64,000 nt of DNA from Limonium bicolor (lineage: Eukaryota; Streptophyta; Magnoliopsida; Caryophyllales; Plumbaginaceae), in the NCBI GenBank assembly GCA_023374045.1, contig CM041776.1, forward strand, positions 45,886,171 to 45,950,170. The letters run 5' to 3'. A program made the position numbers and the translations under genes. Below are positions 45,431-57,510 of the stretch, in pieces. A model generated the notes under the pieces. That model was not told the origin of the DNA. It did no database searches and saw only the letters and a list, made by a program, of their open reading frames with translations. Every line of letters begins with the position of its first letter. Positions within the stretch are counted from its first letter, which is position 1.

Positions 45431-46610
45431 CTTTTGCTTGTCCTCAAGCAAAACCATGTACCCAAGCAAGTAGGGAATGCTCAATATTTAACAAATATTA
45501 TTATGAAAGGTAGGATAAAGAGGTGAACAGTACATGATCTTAAACTTTTTGAGGAGTGCGAATCATCACCTACTGGTGGCATAGGTGTGCTCAGGGTAAA
45601 AATAAAATATAGATTTCCGGGGTATGATCCAGAATACTTTAATGCTTCTCAGTTAAGGTGACTTTGAGAACTTTTACCATGACCAACTTCTCTCAAGAAT
45701 GAGCATTGAGGAGAAAACAAAAGGAAAAATAGATTTATGCATTTGTTTCACTTTTGCATAAGAGATGAGAAGATAATATTCAGGCATCAAGCCTTTGTAT
45801 TTTAAGAACACTCAACTCTCTTTGTTGGTTACCAATGGTGTCTCGCAAGTCCCTTGTTTATTATTTTTTTCTTTTTGACAGAGAAACACCCCTTAGCAAT
45901 CCCTAAGAAAGAAGACAGAAGGAACCCCTAAGCGATAAAAATCCAACCATTTCAGATCATTTAGTCACACCGCATAAAAAATGCTCCTCAAAAGTAATCA
46001 AAATGAAAAATTTTGTACCATTTATCCCACAATTCATAACAGTATTTATTCATAAAGAGAACAACCCACATATATAAAGGGTCCACGATAGTGAATTTGG
46101 AAAAACGCAAGATAAGTAGAGAGATTAAACATTTTAAGCAATGTGTCAATTAAGAGAGACTTAAGATGAGTGACAGAGAAGTGAGTCCTCCCCCACACTT
46201 AGACTGGAGCAATGTCCTCATTTGCATAGGAAGAATTAAATTAACGAGGTCATGCAATCTACTATCTCACACAATTCAAAGCAGTAGGGGGTATATAAAA
46301 ATTTGAAGTGCAAAGCAAAGAGAATATACTTCCCAGTGTTCGCAGAGTGTGTAGAGTAGCTCCCCCACACTTGAGTTCAGCTGTAGAAATGTGCAAGATG
46401 TTCCTGTAATAAATATTCTAAACAGCCAAAAGAACTCAAGTTAATTCTCCTTGTTCTCTCTACTCTCTTTTTTTATTTATAAAAACATATATAGGAATAA
46501 TATGGAAGACAAAACATAAAACAAAAATAGTAGGGAAATAAAATTTAACCACTGGGTTGCCTCCCAGTAAGCTGCCTATATTTATAGTCTTTGGCTAGAC
46601 TCCCGCTTCG
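45431..46610 (-). other. 3' untranslated region of element E
   Basis: Matches the 3' region of element A in reverse: it has the same motif series and the covarying hairpin at 46551-46568. No gene is seen. Confidence 0.65.
46551..46568 (-). other. Conserved GGGAGGCAACCC hairpin, element E
   Basis: Stem ACTGGG/CCCAGT with loop AGGCAA on the minus strand; the partner of 4455-4470 in element A, with a compensatory change in the stem. Confidence 0.6.
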
Positions 46611-47467
46611 TTATCCTGGATCAAAAATAAAGGTAGACAACAGCTTTGCCAGGAAAACAAAGCTAGCAGTTATTAAAAACAAACCACCTGGATCAAAACA
46701 AAACGTCACCTCGGCAAATAAAATAGGAAAATAAATACTCCACAAAACCTGGTGTTTGAGGAGGGAGGGTACGGTGGTAGGTAACGTAGTTCTAACAGGA
46801 GACAAGGTGGTGATGACTTTTCTTCCTCAAATTGGAGGATATAAACATCCTCCTCTTGTTGTTGAGGCTTATGGAGGCAGGGTGAGAGTTTATGAGAGAC
46901 TGGTGGTAGCGGTGTTCCTTCCTCAGATTCGAGGATGTAAATTTCCTCTCCTGGTTGATGAGGCTCAATAGGATAATCCTCTTTGCGGACCGGCTCACAC
47001 AAAATATCTTCATCTTTTAATTGCTCCTCTTGTATTGGGGATGGAGATGGAGGAGAATTGTAACTCTCAGACATTTGTTCCAACTCAGCGTCGGAGAAAA
47101 ATGTCCTGATAAGTTTCTTTATCTCCTCATCAGAACTTGTAGCTTCAATAATATCTGGCTTGAATCGATCTTCACTCATTGGAGTCACCACTGGAATCTC
47201 TTCTAGCAGCTTAGTCTGACTCGGGAGAAATTCGTCTGGCCCTTGTGTAGATTGATGTTCATTTTGATTGAAGTAGTCACATCCCAACTGAGCTTCTTTG
47301 TACTGTGTCTTAGCCTGGTCGACTTCCCACCAATACGGCTCTCGATTTGATTGTTGAGGTGGTTGATAATCCTTGACCAACCTTTGATATGAGGACATCT
47401 CCTCTTGCATGTGAGTCCATTCCAAATTGATCATCAATCTCCTCACCTCATCGTAGCCGCTCTCCAT
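46611..47467 (-). pseudogene. Acidic-repeat ORF of element E
   Basis: Family not recognised. The ATG at 47467 opens a 253-codon frame right after the leader, with no gag before it. The N-terminal 120 residues are rich in Glu, Gln and Tyr (MESGYDEVRRLMINLEW). Then come a DEE-rich linker and acidic repeats (EEIYILESEEG, EDVYILQFEEE) like those of element A. A frameshift near 46760 separates the last 50 residues, which match A closely: HQVLWSIYFPIL, CFDPGG and a final STFIFDPG with the stop at the same place. The tail would make two membrane-spanning segments. Confidence 0.6.
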
Positions 47468-47715
47468 AATCAGTAACTATCTACAAAAACAAAAATAAAA
47501 ATACCAAGTAGAATAGAACTAAAAATAGAAAATAAACATATAAACAAAATTAACTATATAGAAAAACAAAAATGAAATAAAACAGAAATAAAAGAAAATT
47601 GCTAAAATAGTAAGTAAAATTAAATAAAACGAAAATAAAATAAAACAGAAATAAAAAGAAAATTAAACAGATATCTCAATCAAATTAAAAACCATCAATT
47701 AACCGTGCCGGAGAT
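47468..47715 (-). other. Leader of element E (T-rich on minus strand)
   Basis: A-rich on the plus strand, like the leader of A in reverse. It is cut by the LTR of element D at 47716, so the E primer-binding site and 5' LTR are not visible. Confidence 0.6.
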
Positions 47716-49748
47716 GTAACACCCCCGAATACACATCCATAGGTTAATTGAAGCGTCTGACAATATCATAAGTTAACTATGCAGCGGTATAAGCTCCATC
47801 CGGGTGTCGCAGACGCCAACCACCCACGTGGTTGACATACCACATCACTAATACCAAGTTACGGTCTGTATGACTGGAAACAGCCCTCTATCAAAATTCA
47901 TATACAACATAAAGTACAATTCCGAATACCGAGTGTCTACAACAATATTATCAAATCGTGACTGAAAATTACATCCCGGGTGTAGTAACAGCCCATACAT
48001 CAAGCATACTGCTACAACTCAAGAATTATGCCCTGATGGACTACCCCATGGTAGCCATCCCGCTACGCTCCGTTACCGTCCGGCTCAATACCTGTAAAAA
48101 TTGGGTTGTAAAGGACTCAGCAAAACTACGCTGAGTATGAACGTGTGTAGCCCGTATGTTGCGGGCCACACGACTACTTGGTCGAATATTATTAAGTCAA
48201 TTTACATGCTCTAATAAAAGAGCAGTAAAGCACATCACAATAATCATAATATGAAGCACACTTAAGGTAGCATAGCAATATCAACAAACATCCAAGCATA
48301 ACAGGCTGGCATCATAGCACATCAAACACGCAACCAAGCACAACAAGCTGCTAATATAGCAACAGCAATCATGGAAGTCATCAGACGTGTGCATAGGTAT
48401 GTGTTACCAATGATCCTCATATGGGATCGTTCGAGCGTTGTGGTTTTCATTCTTTCTCTTGTTCCCAGTGATGTATTTTCTTTCTCTTTCTTGCACAAGG
48501 TCTGGGATGTAGTTTAGATCCGTGACATATAATATAGGTGCCAATCTTTCCTTGTTTCTTAAAGAATCACATTTGTGAATTTTCTTATTTGCTTGGTCTC
48601 ATTACAATGTTTTCCTCTATTCTCTGGCACGAGTCGGGGGATATAGATTAGATCCCGACTTTTATGGTGCTAATCGTTCCTTGTTTCTTTAAGGATTGTT
48701 TGGGAATTCTTTTATCACCGCACGTTGGAGGACGTCTCCTCCATAGCTAGTCCCCCATCCCCGACACCCAGGGTCAAGAAAGCGGAGTCACCTCTAAACT
48801 CCAGGATAAGCTCCACCAATTTGTCACTCCCCCATTCCCGACACCCAGGGTCGAGAAAGCGGAGTCATATCTAGACTCCAGGATGTGCTGAGAAAGTGGG
48901 GTCACCCAGGGATCCCCAAAATATATTCCACCATAGACGGTCGAAGGATCTGATGCAGATGCCAACTCCCGATCATCCATACCGCGCGGCCCGAGCTGTT
49001 GTCTTCCCGGGTTGTTCTCGTGTTTCACCAGTTGGTACTTTCCGTTTCATTATCATTATAATCTCGACACCATAGTGGGTGTCATTAGCGGTCCTCTATA
49101 GTTAGAGAGGAGTTTCCTTTTTTGTATGGTTCTTTTGTTTGTCCACGTGGTTCGTCATGTCCCACCAATTGAGATTTGCTCTTCATTATCATTAATGAAT
49201 AGACACCAGAGTGGGTGTCATGGTACGCCCTCAATAGTTTAGAGAGGAGTTCCCCTTATAGAGTTTTCTTTGTTTACATAGTTCGTTGTGGTTCATCTCG
49301 AGTTCTATAAACAAGAAAGGGACTAAACTATTATGTGCACGCAAGTAATATGCCACAAGGATATATATCAAGCATATAAGCAAGCCACAAGAAGCAATCC
49401 AATTTCATGCATAGTCTGATAGTCATTGTCAAACAAAGCACACAGCACACAAGCCGTGTAATACGGCAACATACGAACCACACATGTCCATACCTGGTTC
49501 AGAAGCAGTCTTCTAATGCACTAGGGTTTCCCGCCGACCGTTCACTTCGCTCCTAAATTCGTTACATGAACGAGTTAGTTTTGCTATTTCAGGTGATAAC
49601 GTTTGTAAAAATTCCCTGGCTCTTAAATCCTCTCCTCAATTTGAATTCTTTTCTTTTACTATTTGTGGATTTTTATTTCCCATTTTGATTAATACTTTAG
49701 TCTCGTCTAAGTTGTCCTAATCTAACATATTTTTCTCCTAGTTCCTTC
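47716..49748 (-). repeat. Partial Tekay-like LTR, element D (reverse)
   Basis: Starts TGTAACACCCCC on the plus strand (GTGTTACA end on minus), like the LTRs of C and F, and shares the CACGTG-centred inverted repeat (47817-47833). It contains duplicated segments: a GACACCCAGGGT-containing unit near 48760 and 48840, and hairpins GACACC-N6-GGTGTC near 49069 and 49203. Cut by element F at 49749, so its other parts lie beyond the window if they exist. Confidence 0.7.
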
Positions 49749-52700
49749 TGAAATACCCCAAACTAATAAATATGGATTAAATATCTAATCACATTGATTA
49801 AGGCCTAAACATGCCTTAAAAGTCAACTAAGAACAACAGTGGTCAACATAAAGCAAGATGTTGCACCCTTTGACTGTTTAGGGTAAATAAATACCCAAAT
49901 GAACTTCTTAGGACCTAAAAATTTGTCCTAAGCTTATTAACACATAACTAAACATATTACAATCGTTGGACAACACTCCAACACAAATAACAAGCATTTA
50001 CATGCTTCAAGGTCAAGAAGGGAAAAAATGTGCTCTAAGAAACCTTAAAGGTCTAATGACCTATAAATGATATAAAATTGGATACCATGATCAAATATCA
50101 TGTAAAGAACACAAAAAAACCGTTCTCAAAGAAAACCAAGCTTAGAAACACCTGGCGACACAAAATGTGAGCTAAAACTCCTTAAAGCACGTTTTTGTGT
50201 AACTGCCTTCTAAATTGGTTTTTAATGGGCTTAAAGGTCATAATTACCTTTAAATATGATAATATATCATATTATATCATATTAGGAATTTAATTCCAGA
50301 AATTTACAAATTTAATATTAAAATATTAATAAAACCCTAAAAGGGGGCCCGCTTGAGTCAATATTGACTAAGAATGGTCAAGAGGTCAAAGTTTGACCCC
50401 TTGGACCACATGAGGTCGACAGCCACATGAAAGGGGGGCTAAAAATAGCCACTTGCACATATAAAAGACAAGCTCCAACACCATTCCATAAATTAAGGAC
50501 TACTTTTACCTTTTTAATACAATAATGTATATATTCAACTTGGCTCCTTTTTTGAATGACTCAGCCTTCAAAAAACGTGTGAGACCCCTCCAGCCCCTCC
50601 AATAATCGATGCCATCCTGCTTAGGTGAGTCATCAAGCACCAAATACATTAAACAAAGAAGAAAATAAGTATTAAGGCAAATTTGACCTACTTTTCTCAT
50701 TTGCCTTGCTTCCCAACGACTCAAGGCCTTCTCCATCCTCTCTTGGCTTCTCCAAGTCGTGGCTAACACACCAATAACATAGAAGAACACCTTGCTACCT
50801 AGGTAAGCTTAATTAGTCATTTTATGTTCAATTTCTTCACAAATCTTTCTCCTTTCGGTGGATCTAAGCATCAACCACTTCCATCCATGGATCTAGGTTG
50901 TTTTGGAGGTCAAATTAAGGACAAATCTCGGCCATAACAGGGGAAGAAGGTGGAGAAACCCAAACTTGTTCTTAAGGTACAAAAATGTGCTTTAAGCACT
51001 TATCTTTTGATTCTCTTTAGATCCGGTTGTAAAACCTGTTCTCCTAGCCTTATAATCTTCTTCTCAACATACTTCTTCAGTGGATCTATCAAGAGCTTCA
51101 AGGTATAGCCAGATCCAAGCCAAAAACACCATTTTTGGCATTTTAAACAAGGTAAAAGTTAGCCACCTTCGAATCTAAGTTATACCGGTTTTAAGCCTTG
51201 GTTTAGTAGCTCTTTTGACATTCTTACTCTTCTGTAAAAACAGGCCGAAGAGTACTTGTTCTTGCCTTGTTGTTCTAAGGTAAATCTTACCTTGAAATAT
51301 ACATTAAAACACTTCTTATGGTTAGATCTTGCTTGGAGACTAACTATGCCTTGATTTCTGTTTGAAAACATGTAAAAGAAGCTTTGGAAATTTTATTCCT
51401 AAGCTGGCTGTTGGGGTAAAAACCTAACGGCAAGTATACCGGTCGATTGTAACAAGTTTTCCTAGAAGTATCCCTCCAGGTTATCGAATCCAAGGGAGGC
51501 AGCGTTTTAGTTTAATCACTATTTAAGAACAAAATAACTCAAGTAATGGGGGGTTTTGTTTGTTGAACTACTAGTAGAGAAACAAAATGTAAATAAGAAA
51601 CAAGGGTGATAAATGCAAGATCGATGGTGAGCAAATAATGATATTTCTGAATTAATGAGAAGGGAAAATTCCGGTTTACTAATCCTAATCCTCCTTCTTC
51701 GGTTCCTTTCTCGATGTGTTTACCAAAATTTAGATTAAAATCCCAGATCTGAATATTCCACGTTCGGTCTCCCGCTCGGTGGAATCTAATTAACAGTTAA
51801 TAATCTTAACTCTCATTACAAATTTACTAATTGCTAACAGCTTTAAGAATAATCCAGTTTAATGATCAGTTAATATCCTAGAGGAATTACCATCTCTAAA
51901 TTAACCGGTATTGTTCCTGTTGTCTTTTATCTACCGCAGTTCTCACTTATAAGCAGATAAACTGATAAAATCCAGTAATTGGCCAATCACAAGATTTATA
52001 ACAATAAATAAGGAACATACTTTAATCTGTTAAATGGTAAATCACAAAGAAATTGGAACCTTGAATTTGGATTATATAGTAAACCAGAATTTATAGAAAT
52101 TACTCAGACATCGGAGACAAAGAAATAATAACAATATCAAGAGATTAGAAAACGTCATCTAATTGTGGGACGATGATGAATCCGGTCTCTGGCTTCTGCT
52201 CCGGTCTGTCAATTATCTGCTCGAAGAACTCTACTCTCGAACTGCTATGCTCTCGAACGGCTGCTCTCTGCAGTGGCTCTGGTTGAGAATTCTCTTCTGT
52301 CGTGTGTGATGTTTCTGTTTTGTATGTCATCCGATTATATAGTCCCTTCTTCCAAAATGTCTCTGTAGCTGACTTTTTTTTTTCTTATTCAGAGTAGCCC
52401 ATCCTCCCCTCTGTAAAGTCTGCGCCTCTGTTTACTTATCTTGTCTGCTCATCATGTGTCCATGAATAATTCTTCAATGTAGTGCGTTGCAAGATTCGTC
52501 GACCATCCCTCCATGTCTAATATATATATGCTTCTGCGCGGTGGAATATTCATGAATGTGCTGTTCTCTTTCGTATTGTTGTATCTCGTCAGTCCTGTCT
52601 GCGCATGTTGTCATTGTGCATGGTTGTCGTTCAAGCATCGACCAAGTGCGCCAGCAACAGGTCTACGCCTCTAACTCTGTGCCTCTGAAGTCTCTGTTGG

Positions 52701-55700
52701 TTTGTCTGTGATATTATCCTCTAATATTAAAAAATGACCAGCCCATCATCATCCAAGTTTTATTTCCGTAATGTAGTTTACACGGATGACGTCGTCGCCG
52801 TTTAGGTTTCAGCGCTTCCAGGAGGATAAGTCTGCATCCAATTAACCTCTTCACGTGCATGGACCTTGAAATAAATTAAAATACCAGCTCCATGTATTTG
52901 TGTGTGCGACCCAAATCACGTTCATGGGATTATGTTTACGGTTTTCAACCCATTCGCCCGTCCATATGTCTGCTTGCATCCATGCGAGAACAAAGCCGCG
53001 TGGGTTTAATTGGTCATCATGACCTTGTAATTAGCAGCATAGAATTAAATCAGCCCATATCCTAGTCACTTCACGTGCAGCCTGTAGTTATGAGTGCATG
53101 AATCTGTTTCTAAATTGCCGGCCCATGCATGTATAATATGAGAATCAAAATCTGCCGGGATTGAAAGAAATATAAACCCGGACAATGCCTAATTTTAGAC
53201 AATAAGTCCCGTTCTTTTGTGGTCCGGGTTTATAAATAAGTACATAAATCTGGACAATGCTGTAAATTGAGCAGAATGTACGTTTCTGCTCCTATTTGGT
53301 CCCGTTTTAACTGTTAATTTCTTGACATGCGTTTCTAAGCCGTTTTCTCAGTATTTTTATCTGTTTCAGCATAAAATCACAAGTAAGGGGAGTTCTTCTC
53401 GCATATAACATAAAATAACATATAAGTAAGGAATTTATCATATAACCAATAAAATATTAATCACATTAAGCCTAGAAATATAGATAAATTCCGCACTTAT
53501 CACTGGCCGAACCAAACAAGGCTTTATCTAAGCAAAAACAAGGTATAAATCACTTAAACCTTCACTTGGTACATTAATATGTGTTTTACATATTTTAATA
53601 ATATGTGCCGTGAGTGAACAAGGATATTAAGGTCTTATTTTGACCTTAGGTGATTAAGGAATGGTTTGGTAAATTTTATAACTAATTAACAAGCATAATT
53701 GTCAAATTTAAGATATTATGTGGAAAATTGGTAATTAATGGAAAGATATGGGAGAGGCCGAAAGTTTAATGCATTTTTGGACATTTAGTGTAATTTATTT
53801 TGTAAGCCAATGTTTGTAATAAGGCCATGTACTTTAGGCCATTTTTTTGCATTTATAAGCTCTTAATTAAGTTTAAGTGGTGAAAATGCATTACCGAAAA
53901 GAATGGGGTATTAGTGTAATTAAATTAATTTGGGGGCTATATATTAATAAGGCCAAATTTAGAGGTTTAAAGGAGTTTAAATAAAAATTATAAGATTTTT
54001 ATAAAGTTTTGGGGTTAAATGGTAATTTCTAAAAAGTATGGGTGCAAACCGTAATTATTAGGAATTAATGGTCAAGGAAATTATTAAGGTGGTCAACCTG
54101 ACCATATGGTAGGTTTTGACCAAATTAGATAAGTTAAATAACTTATTTAAGGTTTTATAATAAGATAAGTATTTTTATTGTAACAATTTTATAACATATG
54201 TGGTGAATATGTTATTTCCGAAAATAAAGGGTGTATAATGGTATTATAAACACCCATGGGCTATTAGGAGTTTTTAGGAGTTTAATTGGGTTGTTTTTGG
54301 AATTAAAATAAACTATATATGTATAATATATAGTTATTATGTCATTATGACACTTTGGAGAAATATAGGTGGTGGAAATATGAATACCGAAAGTATATGG
54401 GTTAGTAAGGGTAATTATAACCCTTTGGTGAAATTTGGTGATTTTTAGAATTATATAAGGGTATTTAAAAAGATATGTGCATAATATATGGTTTTAATGA
54501 TATTATAAAACTATATGTTATAAATAGGGCCAAATGGCAATTAATGAACAGTTTTGGGTCTGTTCGGTATTTTATAAATATTGACCATAGGTTATATTTA
54601 TATTAAGGTTAAAATGTTAAATTAAATGGTATATATAACATGATGTTAATCATGGGGTGATTTTGTAAATAAAGGAAACTATGGTTTATGGAAAAGAGTA
54701 AGGTTTAATATATGTGCCTATGCGGCAATATATAATAGTTTTGTATAAAAACTATAAGATATAAATTAAAGGAGATAAAAATATCATATTATATGATGTT
54801 AGTATATGGTATAACATTACATAATGTTATGTGGTCAAAATAGAATTTAAATAAATTCAAGGGCTGTACAGAATTAATAAAAGTTGGAAAATGAATTTTA
54901 GACTATGGTCTATAATGTCTAATGTTATAACACTATATGGTTTAGGGGGAATTAATATGAGTAAGGATATTCACTTAAATAATGTGACAAACTATAAATA
55001 AATGGGATTTATAAAGCTAAGGTATTTGTTGAATACCTTAGGAGTTGTAAATATATAACATAAAATGTTACATAATATTAGGATAATAATCTTATATAAG
55101 TTGTATAATATAATACGACTAATGGGAATGATCATCTAATATAAGATGATAAGAATGTAACATATAATGAAAAGAGTTTTATAACTTATGGAATTTACCT
55201 ATGTGGTAAATATATACATATACAAGAAAAATGTATATAAGGATGGATTATATTATGGTTGGAAACCATATTATAATGGTGTGGTTATTTAAAAAAAGGA
55301 TAGTTACAAACTATAGTTATGAGTTTTGGAATGCAAATATAATTTGCTAAGATAATGGATAATATAATACAATGTATTATAATGGATGGTGGGAAAATGA
55401 TACAATATAATATAACAATGCATGCATCCATGCAACTATAGGTTATATACCTAAGTTTAATGGTGGACAGGATTAAAGAAATATAACGAATTAAACTTAA
55501 CAGTCGAAATGTTTTTGACATACGAGTTTTAAGTAACAAAGCCGACCGGTGTAGAGAAACCCGTAACAAATAACTGTAGAAAACGGGGATGAACCGTCGG
55601 GGTTACTTGTTATTCGGAAATACCGGATGAAGTTAGTCATGGAGACTGACTTATAGTTTTAATACCGTTTAGATTATACTTCAGACGAGGACGCTTGACG

Positions 55701-57277
55701 AGCTAGTGGACTACACTGCGCATCCTAGGTCTTGGTGAATGGTATGTAAAGGGGTTTGATCCGAGTTGTCCTAAGGAAGCTCCTTGGGCTCGGATTTGGT
55801 TGATATAACTTGTGTGTTATGTGTGTGGATACATGTATGTGATTAAGTGTTACTGCATTAATTATTTTTGCACGAGCGTCCTACGGGACTAACACCACGT
55901 CGACTATAGATCGACTTATATAAACATACATATACGTTATTGTGATGACATGACGGTTACTTGATATAATACCATAGTATTAATATTAAGTATATGGTAA
56001 CCTAAGTAAAATACTTAGGTATGAGTCACGACATTGTCGGTCTCTAGAGCATGGATCTCGAACATGAATATAACCTAGATTACTTCTAGGTATGCGTGAG
56101 ACCCATTGGGCAGCTAACTAATAATTATTCTCCATAAGACTAAGAGCAGATCTTAAACATTATGAGAGAGAGATGGTATGAGTTGAGGTGAGGAATCCCG
56201 GTAGTTTACGAACTACTTGGTTGCACATTTGTGATCACTGAGGAGTTTCCGATTGGATTCCGCTCCAGGTTATACCCAACGAGCCCAAACTGGATTGTGG
56301 GTCAGGTGGCTACGGCCTTTATATGGATGTCTTACGAGACATAAGTGAATAGTTAGGGGCCTCCGGACCTCTGGCGAAATGAGCACCTTTGTGTGTACGG
56401 GAGGACTACTGCCCATGGTGAGGTTATCGGGTTGTCCTAACATGACGCCCAACTGGTATTAATTAAATATGGTTTGGATGGATGGGGCCTTAAAGGCCAA
56501 ATTGAATTAACTACGGAAACTGTACGCTATGGCGATTGTACATTGTACATATGGATGGGGCCTTGAAGGCCAAACTAAATTAAATTGACAATGGATGGTG
56601 AACGCTACGGTGATTGTACATTGTACATTATACTGTTATTATTTCGATACGTCGATATACAATTGTGGTTTGTGATATTAAATGAATGTTTGGATTGGAT
56701 GGATGGTTAAATGTTTATGAATATTTGGATGGATGATTATGTATATTATACATGTTTATTACAGTATTGATTATAACTGTAAAATGGTAAAGCATGAAAC
56801 CAATCTAATAATAAGATGGTTAAAATGACTAAGTAACCAATAGGGTCCAGGCCCGGCATACTCAGCGTCTATCGCTGATACACACCATTACAGGTTGTTG
56901 ATTATTGTCGAAGCCGAAGAGCGGGAACAGGGTAATTGGAGTCTTACTTTATATTACTGGACATGGAGTTTGTCTATATGGCAATGAAGATGGTGAATGG
57001 TATTATGGTAAGGTTATGTATATTCAGGTTTGGGTAGACGCTCACTTGTCGATGTTTAGGATTTATGGACTAGTATGATGCATAGGAATTTCTCGTTATC
57101 ACGGCGGTTTTGTTTATGTTGGAAGTTGGATATAGTTTGGCTTCGTTGCTCGCATGGGCGAGTAATGGCCGGTGACACCCGAGTGAGTATTTTTATTGTT
57201 ATTTATTTTCCGCTGCGAGACGTTTTATTTATTGCTACGTGAGAGATTATATCGTGTTTATGGAGAGGGGTGTTACA
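49749..57277 (+). repeat. 5' LTR of element F, split by solo LTR S2
   Basis: Runs 49749-51408 and 53508-57277, about 5.4 kb after removing S2 and one copy of its duplication. It ends GGGGTGTTACA. The ORF at 50506-50790 (minus) is also present but frame-shifted in the 3' LTR, and I do not regard it as a gene. Confidence 0.88.
51409..53502 (-). mobile_element. Solo LTR S2 (Athila-like, reverse), 2094 bp
   Basis: Same family and orientation as S1, with duplication CTGGC at 51404-51408 and 53503-53507. The F 3' LTR keeps the unfilled site at 63436-63440, so the insertion followed that of F. A TATATA-type box lies near 52335 on the minus strand. Confidence 0.95.
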
Positions 57278-57281
57278 AAAG

Positions 57282-57309
57282 TGGTATCAGAGCGGAGTAC
57301 CGCTCTGAT
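57282..57309 (+). other. Primer-binding site of F inside a hairpin
   Basis: TGGTATCAGAGC (57282-57293) matches initiator tRNA-Met. Bases 57286-57309 form a 24-nt hairpin with arms ATCAGAGCGG and CCGCTCTGAT and loop AGTA, homologous to that of C with a compensatory change at the innermost pair. Confidence 0.82.
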
Positions 57310-57510
57310 GACGAGGAAAATAGGTTAAGACAGTGAGCTTAGGACTTGGGAAATTATGGGAAACGTTTGTGAGGTACGAGACGACACGTCTTAAAAGATA
57401 TTGTGTCTAGTAACGCAAATTGTGTGATATACTAGCCTTTAATGCAATTCAATATCTACTGGTTGTGTATGGTAAATTACCGAGTATTTATGTGACATAC
57501 TGTACTACTG

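Noticed and set aside
50506..50790. 94-residue minus-strand ORF in LTR F
   Set aside because: The 3' LTR copy (62601-62822) has a frame break, and no domain is recognisable.
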